Positions 10,665 to 21,053 of a stretch of DNA of 64,000 bases are shown piece after piece. The notes under the pieces are model-generated. The model was given only the letters and a program-made list of their open reading frames with translations, made no database searches and had not been told where the DNA came from. Within the stretch, counting starts at the first letter, position 1, and each line of letters opens with the position of its first letter. The translations under genes and the position numbers were made by a program. Origin of the DNA: Macrosoma leucophasiata (taxonomy: Eukaryota > Arthropoda > Insecta > Lepidoptera > Hedylidae); NCBI GenBank assembly GCA_036365455.1, contig JAWQUS010000027.1, positions 14,992,501 to 15,056,500 of the forward strand, written 5' to 3'.

Positions 10665-10709
10665 TGCGAGCTGTGAATAATCTAGAACCTAGATTATTCA
10701 CAGCTCGCA
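10665..10709. repeat. perfect 21-bp inverted repeat, 3-nt loop
   Basis: Arms 10665-10685 and 10689-10709 (TGCGAGCTGTGAATAATCTA plus one G, and its complement) are separated by AAC. There is no nearby terminal duplication. It could form a very stable stem in DNA or RNA. Confidence 0.9.
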
Positions 10710-10986
10710 GCATAATAAATGCTAATTCATGGTTATTTAAAATTATGTACATTTTCTCGATATGTTCTTGATCTTTCAGCAAAATGTATAGAATTAATTG
10801 AATGGTAGATGCACATGTTTTAATTCATCATTCAATCAATTCGTTACAATTCAACTAATCTGAATAAAAGTAAAATGCTTAGGAATGTTTAACATAAAAA
10901 CTTGCCAAGATATAGTAAATGATTAGGAAGAAAATTGGGAAACTTTTTTTTACTAGCAACACTTATGATTTCATATGGCTGTGATT

Positions 10987-10997
10987 TTTGGCGGGAA
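10987..10997 (+). promoter_or_regulatory. E2F-type site, possible promoter
   Basis: TTTGGCGGGAA matches the known E2F/DP consensus exactly. It lies in a locally GC-richer stretch followed by a 5'UTR-like sequence with repeated GAAGTGAAAAGTGATTTT motifs near 11130. No downstream exon was found, so it may be chance or part of a repeat. Confidence 0.3.
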
Positions 10998-11149
10998 CGC
11001 GGAAAAGAGCTGTGTCGCTGCGTGATATTATTTTCAAAATTTGTGAATAGTCGCGTTTTTATGTGTAAAAATGGAGGGATTTTTATCATAAAGCATTCGA
11101 TAATGTTCACGAGTGTAAGAAAGTGATATTATGAAGTGAAAAGTGATTT

Positions 11150-11215
11150 TTCGTATTGCCTCCAAAACTTCGTAAAAACTTCAGTAAAGTCCCCTTCGCT
11201 TTACTGGAGCCACCC
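11150..11215 (+). repeat. fragment of the poly(A) retroposon S
   Basis: The sequence TTGCCTCCAAAACTTC and then TCGCTTTACTGGAG matches the middle of the retroposon at 11488-11859 but in the opposite orientation. It is a diverged remnant. Confidence 0.5.
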
Positions 11216-11487
11216 CATCATTTCATCATATTCCTCATGGAAGCATTTAATCATCTTCTACTTCCATAGGGATATACATTAATTTAAAGAAATGTGAAAT
11301 TCAATATGTATACGACTGAAAGACTCTGTATCTACGGTCATGCGAAATATTATAAAAAAAAAACATATGGCTGTCTCATGGGCTACATCTAAAGGTACTT
11401 ATTCTAAGAACCAAGAACCAATGTCAACCAAATGTCAACTTTTTCTTGCAGTGTTACCAACCCTACAATAATGTTATCGGGACGCTT

Positions 11488-11859
11488 TTTTAAAAAAAAT
11501 TATGGCATTGCTTGTTATGCATATTGCCAGTGTCAAGTAAAACGATATTTCGTATTCGTATTATGTAACGTAAAAGTCAAAGTCGTCAGTCAATTTATCA
11601 GTCCGTCAGTCAGTCACAATCAGTAATTCTAGTAAAGCGATGGCTACTTTACCAGAACATTTACATTGAAGTTTTGAAGGCAACCCGAAAAAACGTGTTT
11701 TTGCACTGTTATTCTATTTCACTATACACGAGCACTGTAATAAGCTTATATCAAACAAAATGCCACCAACTTTATTTAATATAAATCAAAAATACAACAA
11801 GAACATAAAATATAATAAGAGCACCACACGCATCTTTCAAGGTTCCCGCTAAAACTCCC
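11488..11859 (-). mobile_element. retroposon S (SINE-like) with 12-bp target duplication
   Basis: The insert is flanked by the 12-bp direct repeat ATCGGGACGCTT at 11476-11487 and 11860-11871. Read on the minus strand it ends in an A-rich tail next to the left repeat, as a retroposed element does. The body includes GACTGACTGACGGACTGATA-like repeats and a CATCGCTTTACT motif. Two closely related copies are carried inside the large Helitrons, at about 30447-30830 (-) and 44235-44573 (+). No open frame is kept between copies and I do not recognise the family. Confidence 0.75.
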
Positions 11860-12058
11860 ATCGGGACGCTTGGTTATTGTGTTATTGGTCTGTGTTGGGG
11901 TGTACGATAATTTAGACCACAATTGACAACATTTCAAAATTGACACGACCCTAAAAGAAAAATACCGTTTCTTTATTTTTCTTTTCTGAGTTCAAATATA
12001 TATTTTTGTATTTTTTCATTTCTTAATTTCTGTGAAAAAAAAATAAAACAGAAAAACG

Positions 12059-13305
12059 TGTGATGACGTCACTTATATGGTGGAATGAAGTAGTTACCAT
12101 TGCCTATCTCTTTAAGAAAACATAATTGTTACATACTCTGTGACAAGATGTGTCAAATTGATACGGATACGTCAATGTCAAAGTATAAAACTAGGAAGTA
12201 GGGTTGGTGATCCGAGACCTTAGATCGATTAATCGGAAAAGCGATCCTTAGGACCCAAAAAATCGATTCTTGTTTAAATAATTATAATAATTTATATAAC
12301 TCGATCCACAGTACTGGATTGATCTAGTGAATCGATACTATACCTTGGAAAATCGAAGATCGATCTTTTTGGTTAATTCACATAGGGGCATAGGAAACAT
12401 ACAGATCATAGGATTTAACGTTTAAACTTTTAAACGTGAGTATAGGAAGCATTATACCAGCATTGAACACTGTTGAGTTGCTTTTTTTTGGTCGTCTGTA
12501 TTCCTTGAAATTTAGTATTACATAGCCCAAATCAATAATAGATCGATAATCGAAGATCGATTTTTCAATGTCGATTTAATCGTGGTTGGATTTTGGACAA
12601 TTTGAAATCGGGAATGGCATCGTCATCCCTACTACGAAGTACATAAAAAGCTGCGACGAACCGATTTATTAAAAAAAAACGAGTTTTAAAGTTTTTAACA
12701 ACGACTTAGCCCTCAGGCTATTGATATAATATTGATATTTTTTTCGATATGTCGATATTAAAATCTAATTAAATTGTAGATTTTTTTACTAGATATTTTT
12801 TTATATTTTGAGAAGCTACGCCTTTTTTTTTTTTGCTCGATCGTCTTTTTATAATTTTGTAGTTGGATCAAGGAAGAGATTAATCAACGACACGCAGGGT
12901 CAAAGAATTTTTTAAAAATTATATTGATACTAGCGGCCCGCCCCGGCTTCGCCCGCGCTGCTCTGCTCCTATTAGTCATAGCGTAATGTAAGCTATCCTA
13001 TCTCTCAAGTTGGATCGAACTACACATGGTGTGCGAATTTTATTATAATCGGTTAAGTGGTTTAGGAGTCCATTGAGGACAAACATTGTGACACGAGATT
13101 TATATATATTAAGATATCGAAATTTTTTTCGATATATCAAACACTGGTATTGATATTTTTAAAATAAAAAGATCAACAGCCCTACATCGAGTTTGACAAG
13201 CTGACAACGTCAAGACAGTGACATCTACAATTTTTTTTAGGGTCACGGTACAAGGCAATGGTTTTATCGCCATTCCACCGTATGTGTGACGTCATATGGC
13301 GCATA
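12059..13305. mobile_element. inverted-repeat element, ATCGAT-rich interior
   Basis: A left arm (about 12059-12103: TGATGACGTCAC, TGGTGGAATG, TACCATTGCCT) is matched in reverse by a right arm (about 13255-13305: AGGCAATGGT, CATTCCACC, GTGACGTCAT). The interior is AT-rich with many ATCGAT or TCGATA motifs, and a Helitron sits in it at 12930-13114. Two inverted copies of one short repeat would look the same. No target duplication was found. Confidence 0.4.
12930..13114 (-). mobile_element. short Helitron, 185 bp
   Basis: On the minus strand it starts TCTTAATATATATAAATC after an A (13115) and ends CTAG (12933-12930) before a T, with the GC-rich GCGAAGCCGGGGCGGGCC segment just before the end. 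These are the standard Helitron boundaries in an AT target. The rejoined flanks would read TTGATA-TATCGA. Confidence 0.8.
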
Positions 13306-13941
13306 CGTCTATTTAGAATACACTAACTTTCAAAGTAGAAATAATGATTGAAAAGTACAAAATTTCGAAAAATTGTTAAACACGGGTGCCCTAGTTTTGG
13401 ATTAACTTTTGAATAATGTAATAAAACATGTAGGTTAAAAATATGAAATGTTGTCAATTTAAACCTCGAAATGACGTACGATTATGAATGTATTTATAAG
13501 AGATTTTATAGGCCCGTTAGGATGTCTTCTTTTTTCTCGCGCTTTCTTTTTTTACAAAATATAAGACAAAACCATAATTTTCAGATAAGAATCTGATAAT
13601 TTTATCTTATCTTTAGCAGTTGGCAACATTGGTTGCTTGTTGTCAATTTCACTTGTCATTGTCAATTGTCATATGTCATGTCCAAAGAGTACAATGTCCG
13701 CAACTCCGCTAGAGCATCAGGCACGAAAATAGATTTTTTGTTTTGTTTCATAAATTATATTAATAAACCTAATTCTTTATTGTATTTTCCAAATTTTGTT
13801 TCAGTAATTGACATCAATCCCAACTATGTAAATTCATAAGTTTATTCAAAATCCTTGCTTATTGTAAGTTAGGATAAGCAACTTTCAACATTCATAGAGT
13901 TACAGGAGCTTGACCATATTACAACCAATTAGAACAAGATA
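13306..13941 (+). other. upstream region of CCDC12
   Basis: No TATA box is obvious in the last 300 bases. The stretch 13620-13690 repeats TGTCA or TGTCAATT motifs. The promoter and 5' UTR of CCDC12 should lie here, but the start site cannot be placed. Confidence 0.4.
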
Positions 13942-16407
13942 ATGGTAATTTTGGACACAATGGAAGGCGTTGGTAACTTAGAAGAGCAAGCACTTAAAAG
14001 AAAAGAAAGATTACGTACTTTAAAACGTAAAAACCCTAGTGGTGAAAATAATTCTGAAAAGCCGTCTAATGAAGCAGTTACACTCCCAACGTAAGTTTTC
14101 TGTTGGAAATTCATTAAATAAAGTTATTAAAGAAGTAACATACTATTCCGTACAGTCCTGGGTCCAGGTTAACTTTATGAAAGTTATTTAAAGTATAAAA
14201 TGAGCAGTTTTATTCTAAAATTAGAGGAGTATTGCCTTGCTTTTTAGGACCTATTCAAATCATTTAACTTATTGTTTAGAAGGTCCATAAATTACCTGTC
14301 CTCTTGGTTGCTAGGTAGTCAAGTTATAAAGTATTTCCATACTGAATGTCAAACAAATCCACTGTGTGAATACAAGAAAAAGATTCACAAATTTCTTCAT
14401 TTATAGTATGAGTAACAATCAAATAATTTAACCAATGGCTCATTACATGAACTTACATGTGACTTAAAACAAAATTCATAAACGTCACATGGTACACAAG
14501 GATATCATACCTAGTTTGCCTGCTTTTGTAAACCACAGTTTGTAAAAAAGATATTGTTTAATGTTGGCTACTTAATAAACTTTGATAAATTATAATATAG
14601 TTCCAGTCTGCCATACATGTACAACAAATTAAAAACAACAGATCATCTTAATTATCTTTGAACTTCATGGAATTTGTCGACATTGTGTCAATTTAATATG
14701 TAGAATAATTTGTTTTCAAAAAATTACTATGTTTGAGCCTGCGGGCATGCTCTCTTTGAGCCTGCGGGCATGCACTCTGAGCCTGCGGGCAGGCTCGCGT
14801 AAGATAAGGAATTAATATTATTATTTTTATTACACATTCTAATAGGATCAAATTTTCTTTTTTCAGTCCAAAATTTAGAAGTTACAAACCTCAAAATGAA
14901 GAGCTTATGGAGGCAAAGTTAAAGGATGCTGAGCCTACTAGTATGGATGAAGAAGTTAAGGATTTACTTGAAGCTGGTAAAGAGAAGGTGTGTTGAATAA
15001 ATTGATTAATTTCATATTTTTATTTTTCGCAATATCACATGCAAATGAATTTTAGAAATTGAAGGAATATTGGGTTGTCTGTTTATATATTTAGTATTTG
15101 GTAGCTTAGTGGTCAAATAGCTGGACAAGTTATCCTAGTTAGTAGGTTCGATCCCAGCCCAAAGTCAATTATTTCGTTCCAATTTCACTTTAGTAGTTGG
15201 ATTTTTTTTTTTTTTTAGCTCCACAAGGCCACCAATCCAAGCCCATTACTAATCTACATGCTACGTAATGGTAGTGTTGAGAGCAATTGTGTTCTGTTTA
15301 GGTGGTATCAGTTATACTAACTCTATTTTGTCCAAATCATTCCATACAACCGTAAACCCTCCAGACACGAGAAAAATATGACAATTGAAATTCAATTGTG
15401 TCTCGCCGCCGGTCGCCGTACGATCCTTGAAAGGTTAAAGGTTGGTAGTTTCTGACAATGCTTGATTTGAAAATTGAAAATCTACGAACTCCTTTTTTTC
15501 AAGGCACATAAAGAATCTGCACTGTCACCTATAATTGACTGTTTTGATAGTAATAAATTAATTTACTGACTAGTTTTAAGAAACTAATAAGAAAAAACCG
15601 AATTGTCAATGTTCAGAAGAAAAATAAAATAAAATCATAGACTGAACAGCATAATTTGCTAGTAGAGACCCTCCCCCCTCTCCTATACCCTCTAAACATT
15701 GATACTTTTAATTATATTTCATTAACAGTTTTCTTAATCAAGGAATGGTGTTGTCAAACTCCCTCATATTTTTCAAATATTTATCCAATGACACCCACAA
15801 TTCGTAGCGCAAGAAAAAAATACATTATTAATTTACTACCCTTAGGTTCCCCCGAAAAAATTGTTTTTCAATGTTTTATTTCATCTTGTTAACTATTACT
15901 ACGGCGTAACTAATATGTATGTCTACATCAAATTATAGCATATAACTGTAGTACTTATAACCTCTGCACTAAGTTGTGGACAGACGGACGAACGCACATG
16001 ACGAAACTATAATGAGAACCCTTGTAGTTGTATTATACATTGTGGGCTACAGAACCCAAAAAAAAGAAAAAACCCTCATAATAGATATTATTATTTGAAA
16101 AAAGTTTGTATAATTTGATGACCAACAAAAAAAAAGACATGCCTCCAGAAGTATTAATAAGTCACTACAAAATTTCCATTTTTATTTATTTCAGGTGGTG
16201 TTACAAGATCTAGACATATCGAGTTTAGCACCCCGAAAACCTGACTGGGATCTAAAGAGAGATGTGGCCAAGAAACTTGAAAAATTAGAAAGGCGAACAC
16301 AGAAAGCCATTGCTGAACTAATTTGGGAGAGATTAAAAGAAGGCACTGAAGATAATTTGAGTGCAATGGTTGCCATGACAGAAAATAAGAATGCTGATGA
16401 GGAATAG
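13942..16407 (+). CDS. CCDC12: CCDC12 homologue, three exons
   Basis: Exons 13942-14090, 14867-14987 and 16195-16407 join to 160 codons; human CCDC12 has about 166 residues. All introns are GT-AG (donor phases 2 and 0). The protein opens with a coiled-coil-like EEQALKRKERLRTLKRK, has an acidic middle, and ends with the family signature LAPRKPDWDLKRDVAKKLEK followed by RRTQKAIAELIWERLK, nearly identical to vertebrate CCDC12. The family is found in spliceosomes and is linked to pre-mRNA splicing in the nucleus, with no enzymatic activity. A second in-frame ATG at 13960 gives a start (MEGVGNLEEQAL) closer to the vertebrate protein, so it may be the true one. Stop TAG at 16405; AATAAA signals at 16418, 16427 and 16442. 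No breaks. Confidence 0.95.
14091..14866 (+). other. CCDC12 intron 1
   Basis: Bounded by GTAAGT (14091) and TTTTTTCAG (14866). Near its end is a three-copy GC-rich tandem repeat (14732-14800). No other feature seen. Confidence 0.9.
14732..14800 (+). repeat. three tandem copies of TGAGCCTGCGGGCATGC
   Basis: TGAGCCTGCGGGCATGC occurs twice and TGAGCCTGCGGGCAGGC once, about 21-23 bases apart, inside CCDC12 intron 1. The GC content contrasts sharply with the intron. Each unit contains a short self-complementary core (GCCTGCGGGC). Confidence 0.85.
14988..16194 (+). other. CCDC12 intron 2
   Basis: Runs from GTGTGT, a weaker donor, to a TTATTTCAG acceptor. It carries a SINE D copy (15097-15195) and, at 15958-16062, a fragment of the lepidopteran repeat ending in GGACGAACGCAC, GAAACTATAA and ACAGAACCC (compare 29476-29957). 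Confidence 0.85.
15097..15195 (+). mobile_element. SINE D copy with A and B boxes
   Basis: GGTAGCTTAGTGGTCAAATA (A box region) is followed about 35 bases later by GGTTCGATCCCAGCCC (B box), then AAGTCAATT. Same family as 9975-10075 (-). It lies in CCDC12 intron 2, same strand as the gene. Confidence 0.65.
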
Positions 16408-16449
16408 GTAATATTTGAATAAATTGAATAAAACATTAAGAAATAAATC

Positions 16450-17027
16450 GACTTCGTGGGTCTATTTGCCTATCAGTGAATTAGTACTCCTGGTCCATAA
16501 TATACAAAGGAGATGTTGCAAAAATGTATGGACCTCCGGCCATGTATTTATTGTACACAATATCATTAACAGGCAAAATCAATATGAAAACGTTTTCTGC
16601 TGCATATATTCACTTATTTAGCTTTGTTTGCAGTTACAAAACATTATTTGCAGTTAGAATGCAACTCAAAACCAGGATGGCGAATAAGGCGGGCGATGTC
16701 ATTTTGACAAATTCCACTAATATTCATATTGAAAATGATAAAATCGTTTGAATTTAATGTGGTTGTAACTCTAAAATATATTCTTAAATAAATTAATTGT
16801 ATTTTTTTCGGATTCTTCTTTAATTTACCCATTTTTTGAGGTAGTGTACGAACCAGAGCTGAGCTCGCAACAACTCCTTTTTAATGAAAAATGTTTTCTT
16901 GAAAAATACCATGACATACTGTCATATTGTATTTATCGCAGTAACATATCATTGTGTTACTTGTATTTAGAGATTTAAAAAAAAAAACAAACAGGGTAAT
17001 GAAGATGTGTTATAACATTAATCCCTA
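16450..17027. other. spacer after CCDC12
   Basis: No gene. A stretch at 16508-16565 (AGGAGATGTTGCAAAAATGT and on) resembles 56840-56895, so both may be remnants of one repeat. Confidence 0.35.
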
Positions 17028-17330
17028 AACTGACTCAGTGGTCTAATGGTAGCAGGTCACTACTGCTACCCTGGGATCCTGGCTTCGATCCCCAGGTCAG
17101 GGACTATCAGAGATAAAGGTTTTATCCTTTATCTTTGGTGCTATTGGGAAATTCCATTTTCTGGAAGTTTGCTAGTGCCAACCACGGAGTTTGGTAAAGT
17201 CCTTGGAGATGTCAATAGGCTTGCCACCTGTTACATCGGCCAAAACGTAACCGGCGAATCGTGGCTGTTTGCATGTATGTTTGGATGCATTTACTTTTGC
17301 CTAGCCCTTTGGGGATTATAGGTTTGAAGT
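17028..17330 (+). mobile_element. SINE B copy (tRNA-derived head)
   Basis: The A box region is TGGTCTAATGGTAGCAGG and the B box GCTTCGATCCCCAGG, 40 bases apart. The body reads on through GAAATTCCATTTTCTGGAAG and CAATAGGCTTGCCACCTGTT to GGGGATTATAGG. Copies in the other orientation are at 22995-23190, 52245-52520 and 61279-61575. The open frame over it is accidental. Confidence 0.8.
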
Positions 17331-17509
17331 TAAAAAGTTACGAATTTATCCTCAATTTTATTTCCAGTGGTCTTTTGAAGTATTGGTTAAGCTAAGCAGA
17401 CAAAATAAATGTATGTGAAGCTGGACGCAATCACACTCAAACGATATGAGTGGCGAATGCATCATCATCCAACACTGGTGTTTTATGAGCAACAACTTAT
17501 TCCAATTTC

Positions 17510-17600
17510 AGTTGGAAGTCAACTCAACTAGTAATCCTAGACGTCGCAGGTTCAAGTCAAAATTCAAAATTTTCGTTCCATTTTTTCTTTAGAAAACTTA
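17510..17600 (+). mobile_element. SINE D copy, degraded
   Basis: It keeps a GCAGGTTCAAGTC sequence (B-box-like) followed by AAAATTTTCGTTCCATTTTT and resembles the 15097 copy. The A box is decayed. Confidence 0.4.
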
Positions 17601-17682
17601 TTCCAAGTAATTGTTTGACGTCACTATGAATAGGTTGCCGTGTAACATACTCACTCACAACACAGTTAAATTTATTTACAAA

Positions 17683-18510
17683 CTAGCTTTTGCCCGCGAC
17701 TTCGTTCGCGTGGACAAAATATTTATTTAATTTACATGCTGTAAAAAGCCATATTGATCTTTATTAAATTTGAAAATTCGCAAAACGGACACAACCGTCA
17801 ACGACGTCTGCCCTCACGCGTCTGCCCGCGTTCGGGTCGCGCACTCAGCGATGAGCCACTTCTTCCCCACCGCACCTATTCCGCTCCCCCCACGCCCCGT
17901 TCGCCTGGCGCCGCTGCCGGTATTTATCACCGAAACGGTATTTATCGCCGAAATTGCTATGACTCTGCATTTTAAATCTGTGATATCTTCGAAAATATTT
18001 ATTTAATTTACATGCTGTAAAAAGCCATATTGATCTTTATTAAATGCACAATGTATTTAAGATACTTAATTGGATAAGGATTAATACTGTATTGCTTAAA
18101 ATCGCTTCGTAAATAAGCCATTATTTCTCGTACAAAGTAAAGGATAAAAAATGGTTATTGTGGGTTATTCCTAAGAGATAAACATATACCATCACGGACT
18201 TTTTTGTAGACCTTTTTAAGTTGTACAATACTGTAGTAAATTGTTTTGATCTATCTTGTAGGATTCAGTCAGCGTTTGCAATGTAAGCGCAAAAAATGTG
18301 TTTTTTCTACGACCTCACATTAAAAACCTCAAAAATTGTAGCCTATGTGTTATTTTGATGTATAAGCTATAGCCTATGTGTTATTCTGATGTATAAGCTA
18401 TATTGTGGTAAAGTTTCATTCAAATCCATTCAGTAGTTTTTACGTGAAAGAGTAACAAACATCCATACATCCATACTTACAAACTTTCGCCTTTATAATA
18501 GTAAGTAGGA
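17683..18510 (-). mobile_element. Helitron with an internal 49-bp direct repeat
   Basis: On the minus strand it starts TCCTACTTACTATTATAAAG after an A (18511) and ends CTAG (17686-17683) before a T, with the hairpin-like CGCGAACGAAGTCGCGGGC near the end. A direct repeat including TTTACATGCTGTAAAAAGCC occurs at about 17720 and 17995. The 230 bases between the repeats are GC-rich and unlike the rest. Confidence 0.8.
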
Positions 18511-18821
18511 TGTTTTCCAGTGTTGAAATTGAAATAAAAGAAATTTTCCTGGAATAGTTTTTATTTAAGTTACAATTGTGGCTACTAACCTTGTATTAAT
18601 AGTTAGTGAATATTTTCTTTCTGGAGAGGAGCTGTACTATCATAAAAGTCTCATATATAGAACACGTGGGAACCGGAAACTTCTGGTCGTCCAAAAACAT
18701 TTCACATTAGACTGTACACAAATAAGGCACCAACCTAACCGCAGGTATCTGAATAAGTAACAAGACATTGATTCATATTTCTATGGACGTGACCAACCGA
18801 ACATTTCTTTGATAGGTTTTT
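18511..18821. other. AT-rich spacer
   Basis: No gene recognised. The short stretch near 18784 (GACGTGACCAACCGAACATT) has a close relative near 26121, so it may be a small repeat. Confidence 0.35.
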
Positions 18822-18985
18822 TTATGTAAGTAACTTACATGGCAAATAAGCATGCAATTCACATGGATGTTAAGTGATGAATGCAGCCTATAGATATCTA
18901 CACAAAGACCAGAAGTCTATAAATGCAGATATGTTGCTATTCCTGAGACCTTATAGTTGTTATCTCTGTGATAGTTTTTACGGGG
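18822..18985 (-). mobile_element. family A retroposon, partial
   Basis: Matches the poly(A)-proximal half of the 6605-6895 copy (GCATGCAATTCACATGGATG, AAGTGATGAATGCAGCCTAT). It ends in a poly(T) on the + strand at 18822 and breaks off at about 18985. Confidence 0.65.
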
Positions 18986-19009
18986 ATATAATATATTATA
19001 TGTATATAG

Positions 19010-19270
19010 AAATCTATACATCTTCTCTATACAAATAAATAAAATTGGATGTATTTTATACACTGTATATATCATATAAAAACATTTTTTACAATTTTTG
19101 TCTGTCTGTTTGTTTGTCTCTGGCTAATCTCTGGAACAGCTGGGCTTTTGACGGCAGTTTCATTGGCATAGTTGATGTAATAAGGAATAACTAGGCTTCT
19201 TTTATTTTAGAAATTAATTCTAAGCGGAGGAGGTCGTGGGCGCACTTAGGGCGAGATTCACACCCCTAGT
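19010..19270 (+). mobile_element. decayed short Helitron
   Basis: TCTATACAAATAAATAAAAT and TTTTTGTCTGTCTGTTTGTT, then GGAACAGCTGGGCTTTTGAC, match the intact Helitron at 29061-29357. The 3' end is recognisable only as GGTCGTGGGCGCAC near 19240. Confidence 0.55.
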
Positions 19271-19884
19271 ATGAAATAAAATAAAACCAATAAACATTTA
19301 TGCTATGTTGTTTATTTTTAATTATGTTAAAAATATGTGGTATCAATCACGCATTTTTATATCACAGGTATAAAGTATTATAACAACATTATTTTGAAAT
19401 CATTGGTTAAATAGTATATTTACAGATTCAGTCCATTAATTCCAAAAGTAATTTAATATTAAATATATTAGTATGTTTTGACAAACAGCAATATGAGTTA
19501 AAGCTTAGGTACTTATATAAACACTCGTTTCGTCATTATATATTTTTTGATAAAATGTAGGTATACTAAAATACCATATACTAAAATGTGCTAACTTCAT
19601 GAAGTGGACACCATTAATAACAAAGTTGAAAAATAATATTTAATAATGCAATAATATTTAAAGGAACAAATTATCCTGTTAGCAGGGATATGAAATTATT
19701 ATTTTTCCCCGCTGCGGTCGACTTATATCAATAAAAAATCGTGTCAAAAATCTCAAAAATACTCCTTAGTCATTTTCCATGAATTTTCATGCCAATAAAA
19801 GTTAAAATCTGTATTATATTGTATTAATGAAGTAACATTATTCTTAAATGTTGTTAGTCAAAAGTGAGTAAATTAAATCCCAGT
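19271..19884. other. AT-rich spacer
   Basis: Nothing recognised beyond AT-rich sequence with short runs. Confidence 0.4.
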
Positions 19885-20072
19885 AAGCTCAACCGCGTAC
19901 CGGAAAGCGAAGCGTGGGCAGGCCTCCCACAAGATGGACCGACGACCTGGTGAAGGTCGCGGGCATTCGCTGGATGAGGGCGGCCCAAGACCGTTCGTTG
20001 TAACATTCTTTGGGAGGCCTTTGTTCAGCAGTGGACGTCTTTTGGCTGAAATGATGATGATGATGATGAAGC
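19885..20072 (+). mobile_element. non-LTR retrotransposon 3' end with GATGAT tail
   Basis: The frame reads RWTDDLVKVAGIRWMRAAQD and then close to GLCSAVDVFWLK before a TGATGATGATGATGATG tail. This is the C-terminus and microsatellite tail of a common arthropod LINE class (RTE/CR1-type by recall). It is 5' truncated and carries a frame disruption. Confidence 0.75.
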
Positions 20073-20823
20073 TCGAAAATAACAAACAATGCAGGAATTT
20101 ATGCACAAATATTGTTTTTACTACAATTATTTTGAATTGAGTCAAATATATTGTCCGGATTAAGATAAAAATATAAGAATCCGTTTTTCACTTTTGGTTA
20201 CACTATTTTAAAAGTAATGTGCGAAATTATATTTGTTGAATGAAAGATTAAATTTTTATTTCTATATAAGTAATTAAGATCGATATTTTTGTAAATATAC
20301 CTAAGGCTGCCACTAGTTACCTACCTAGAACTTATTATTCTAGATTTGTCATGGTTTTAATATAAATTTCGTAAAAGTAAACCCAACTTTATTACAATTT
20401 ATTCAAATAAATAAAAAAATAAGTATATTGAGTAGGCACCGCTGTAAACGTGCACAACGGCATTCAATATAAGTAGTTTTTATAAAAATTGTATTCAAAT
20501 TCAAATAATCTTTAATATAGATTTTATATTTAACTGTTTACTTTTTCACTAAAAAAATCTTGAATTTCCCCTTAAGTCTAAAACAACTAGGTATATCATA
20601 CTTGATATACCTAGTTGTTTATGATATGCAAATCTATATTGCTTTGGCGGATATCATTAAAATCAATATAAATCATATAAATCAATATTATCAAAAATTT
20701 ACTATGGTATATCGCCATCGCCGAATTCTTGCAGATTAGGTAACTCACTCTTGCCTGACCTTGCAGACTACGTACTTGCAGATCACTTGTAGTCAACAGC
20801 TAGTAAGATAAATTATTATATTA
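20073..20823. other. AT-rich spacer with one hairpin
   Basis: No gene seen; the perfect hairpin at 20581-20620 is the only clear structure. Confidence 0.4.
20581..20620. repeat. perfect 18-bp inverted repeat, 4-nt loop
   Basis: Arms 20581-20598 (AAACAACTAGGTATATCA) and 20603-20620 are exact complements around TACT. No flanking transposon ends. Confidence 0.9.
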
Positions 20824-20998
20824 CTAGCTGTTGTCTGCGGCTTCGCCCGCGTGGATGTCGTTTAAAAAGTAGCCTATTTTCTTTCTCAAAGTCAACTCAA
20901 TCTCTGTACCAAATTTCATTAAAATGGGTTCAGTCGTTTGGACGTCAAAAGGTAACAGACAGACAGAGTTACTTTCGCATTTATAATATTATTAGGGA
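20824..20998 (-). mobile_element. short Helitron
   Basis: The minus-strand 3' end is CTAG (20827-20824) before T, with hairpin GCGGGCGAAGCCGC close by. The 5' end reads TCCCTAATAATATTATAAAT; the base before it is T rather than A, so the 5' edge may be a few bases off. It lies 56 bases beyond the stop codon of the carbonic anhydrase gene. Confidence 0.65.
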
Positions 20999-21031
20999 AT
21001 TAGGGATGATTGTAATGGCATTATGAATCTA

Positions 21032-21037
21032 TTTATT
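21032..21037 (-). terminator. polyadenylation signal of the carbonic anhydrase gene
   Basis: AATAAA on the minus strand, 17 bases after the TAA stop at 21056-21054. It gives the gene a very short 3' UTR, ending before the Helitron at 20998. Confidence 0.6.
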
Positions 21038-21053
21038 TTCTAAATACCTACTT

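Larger units (their letters stand above)
10209..11130. other. unassigned DNA with hairpin and E2F-like site
   Basis: No gene recognised. It holds a second hairpin around the sequence TAGTATTTCCG and its complement (about 10393-10427), an AATAAA-like site near 10505, the perfect hairpin at 10665-10709, and a GC-richer promoter-like stretch from 10970 to 11130. Confidence 0.4.

Noticed and set aside
17046..17321. 91-codon gene
   Set aside because: It lies over a SINE B copy; similar sequence in other copies has stops.
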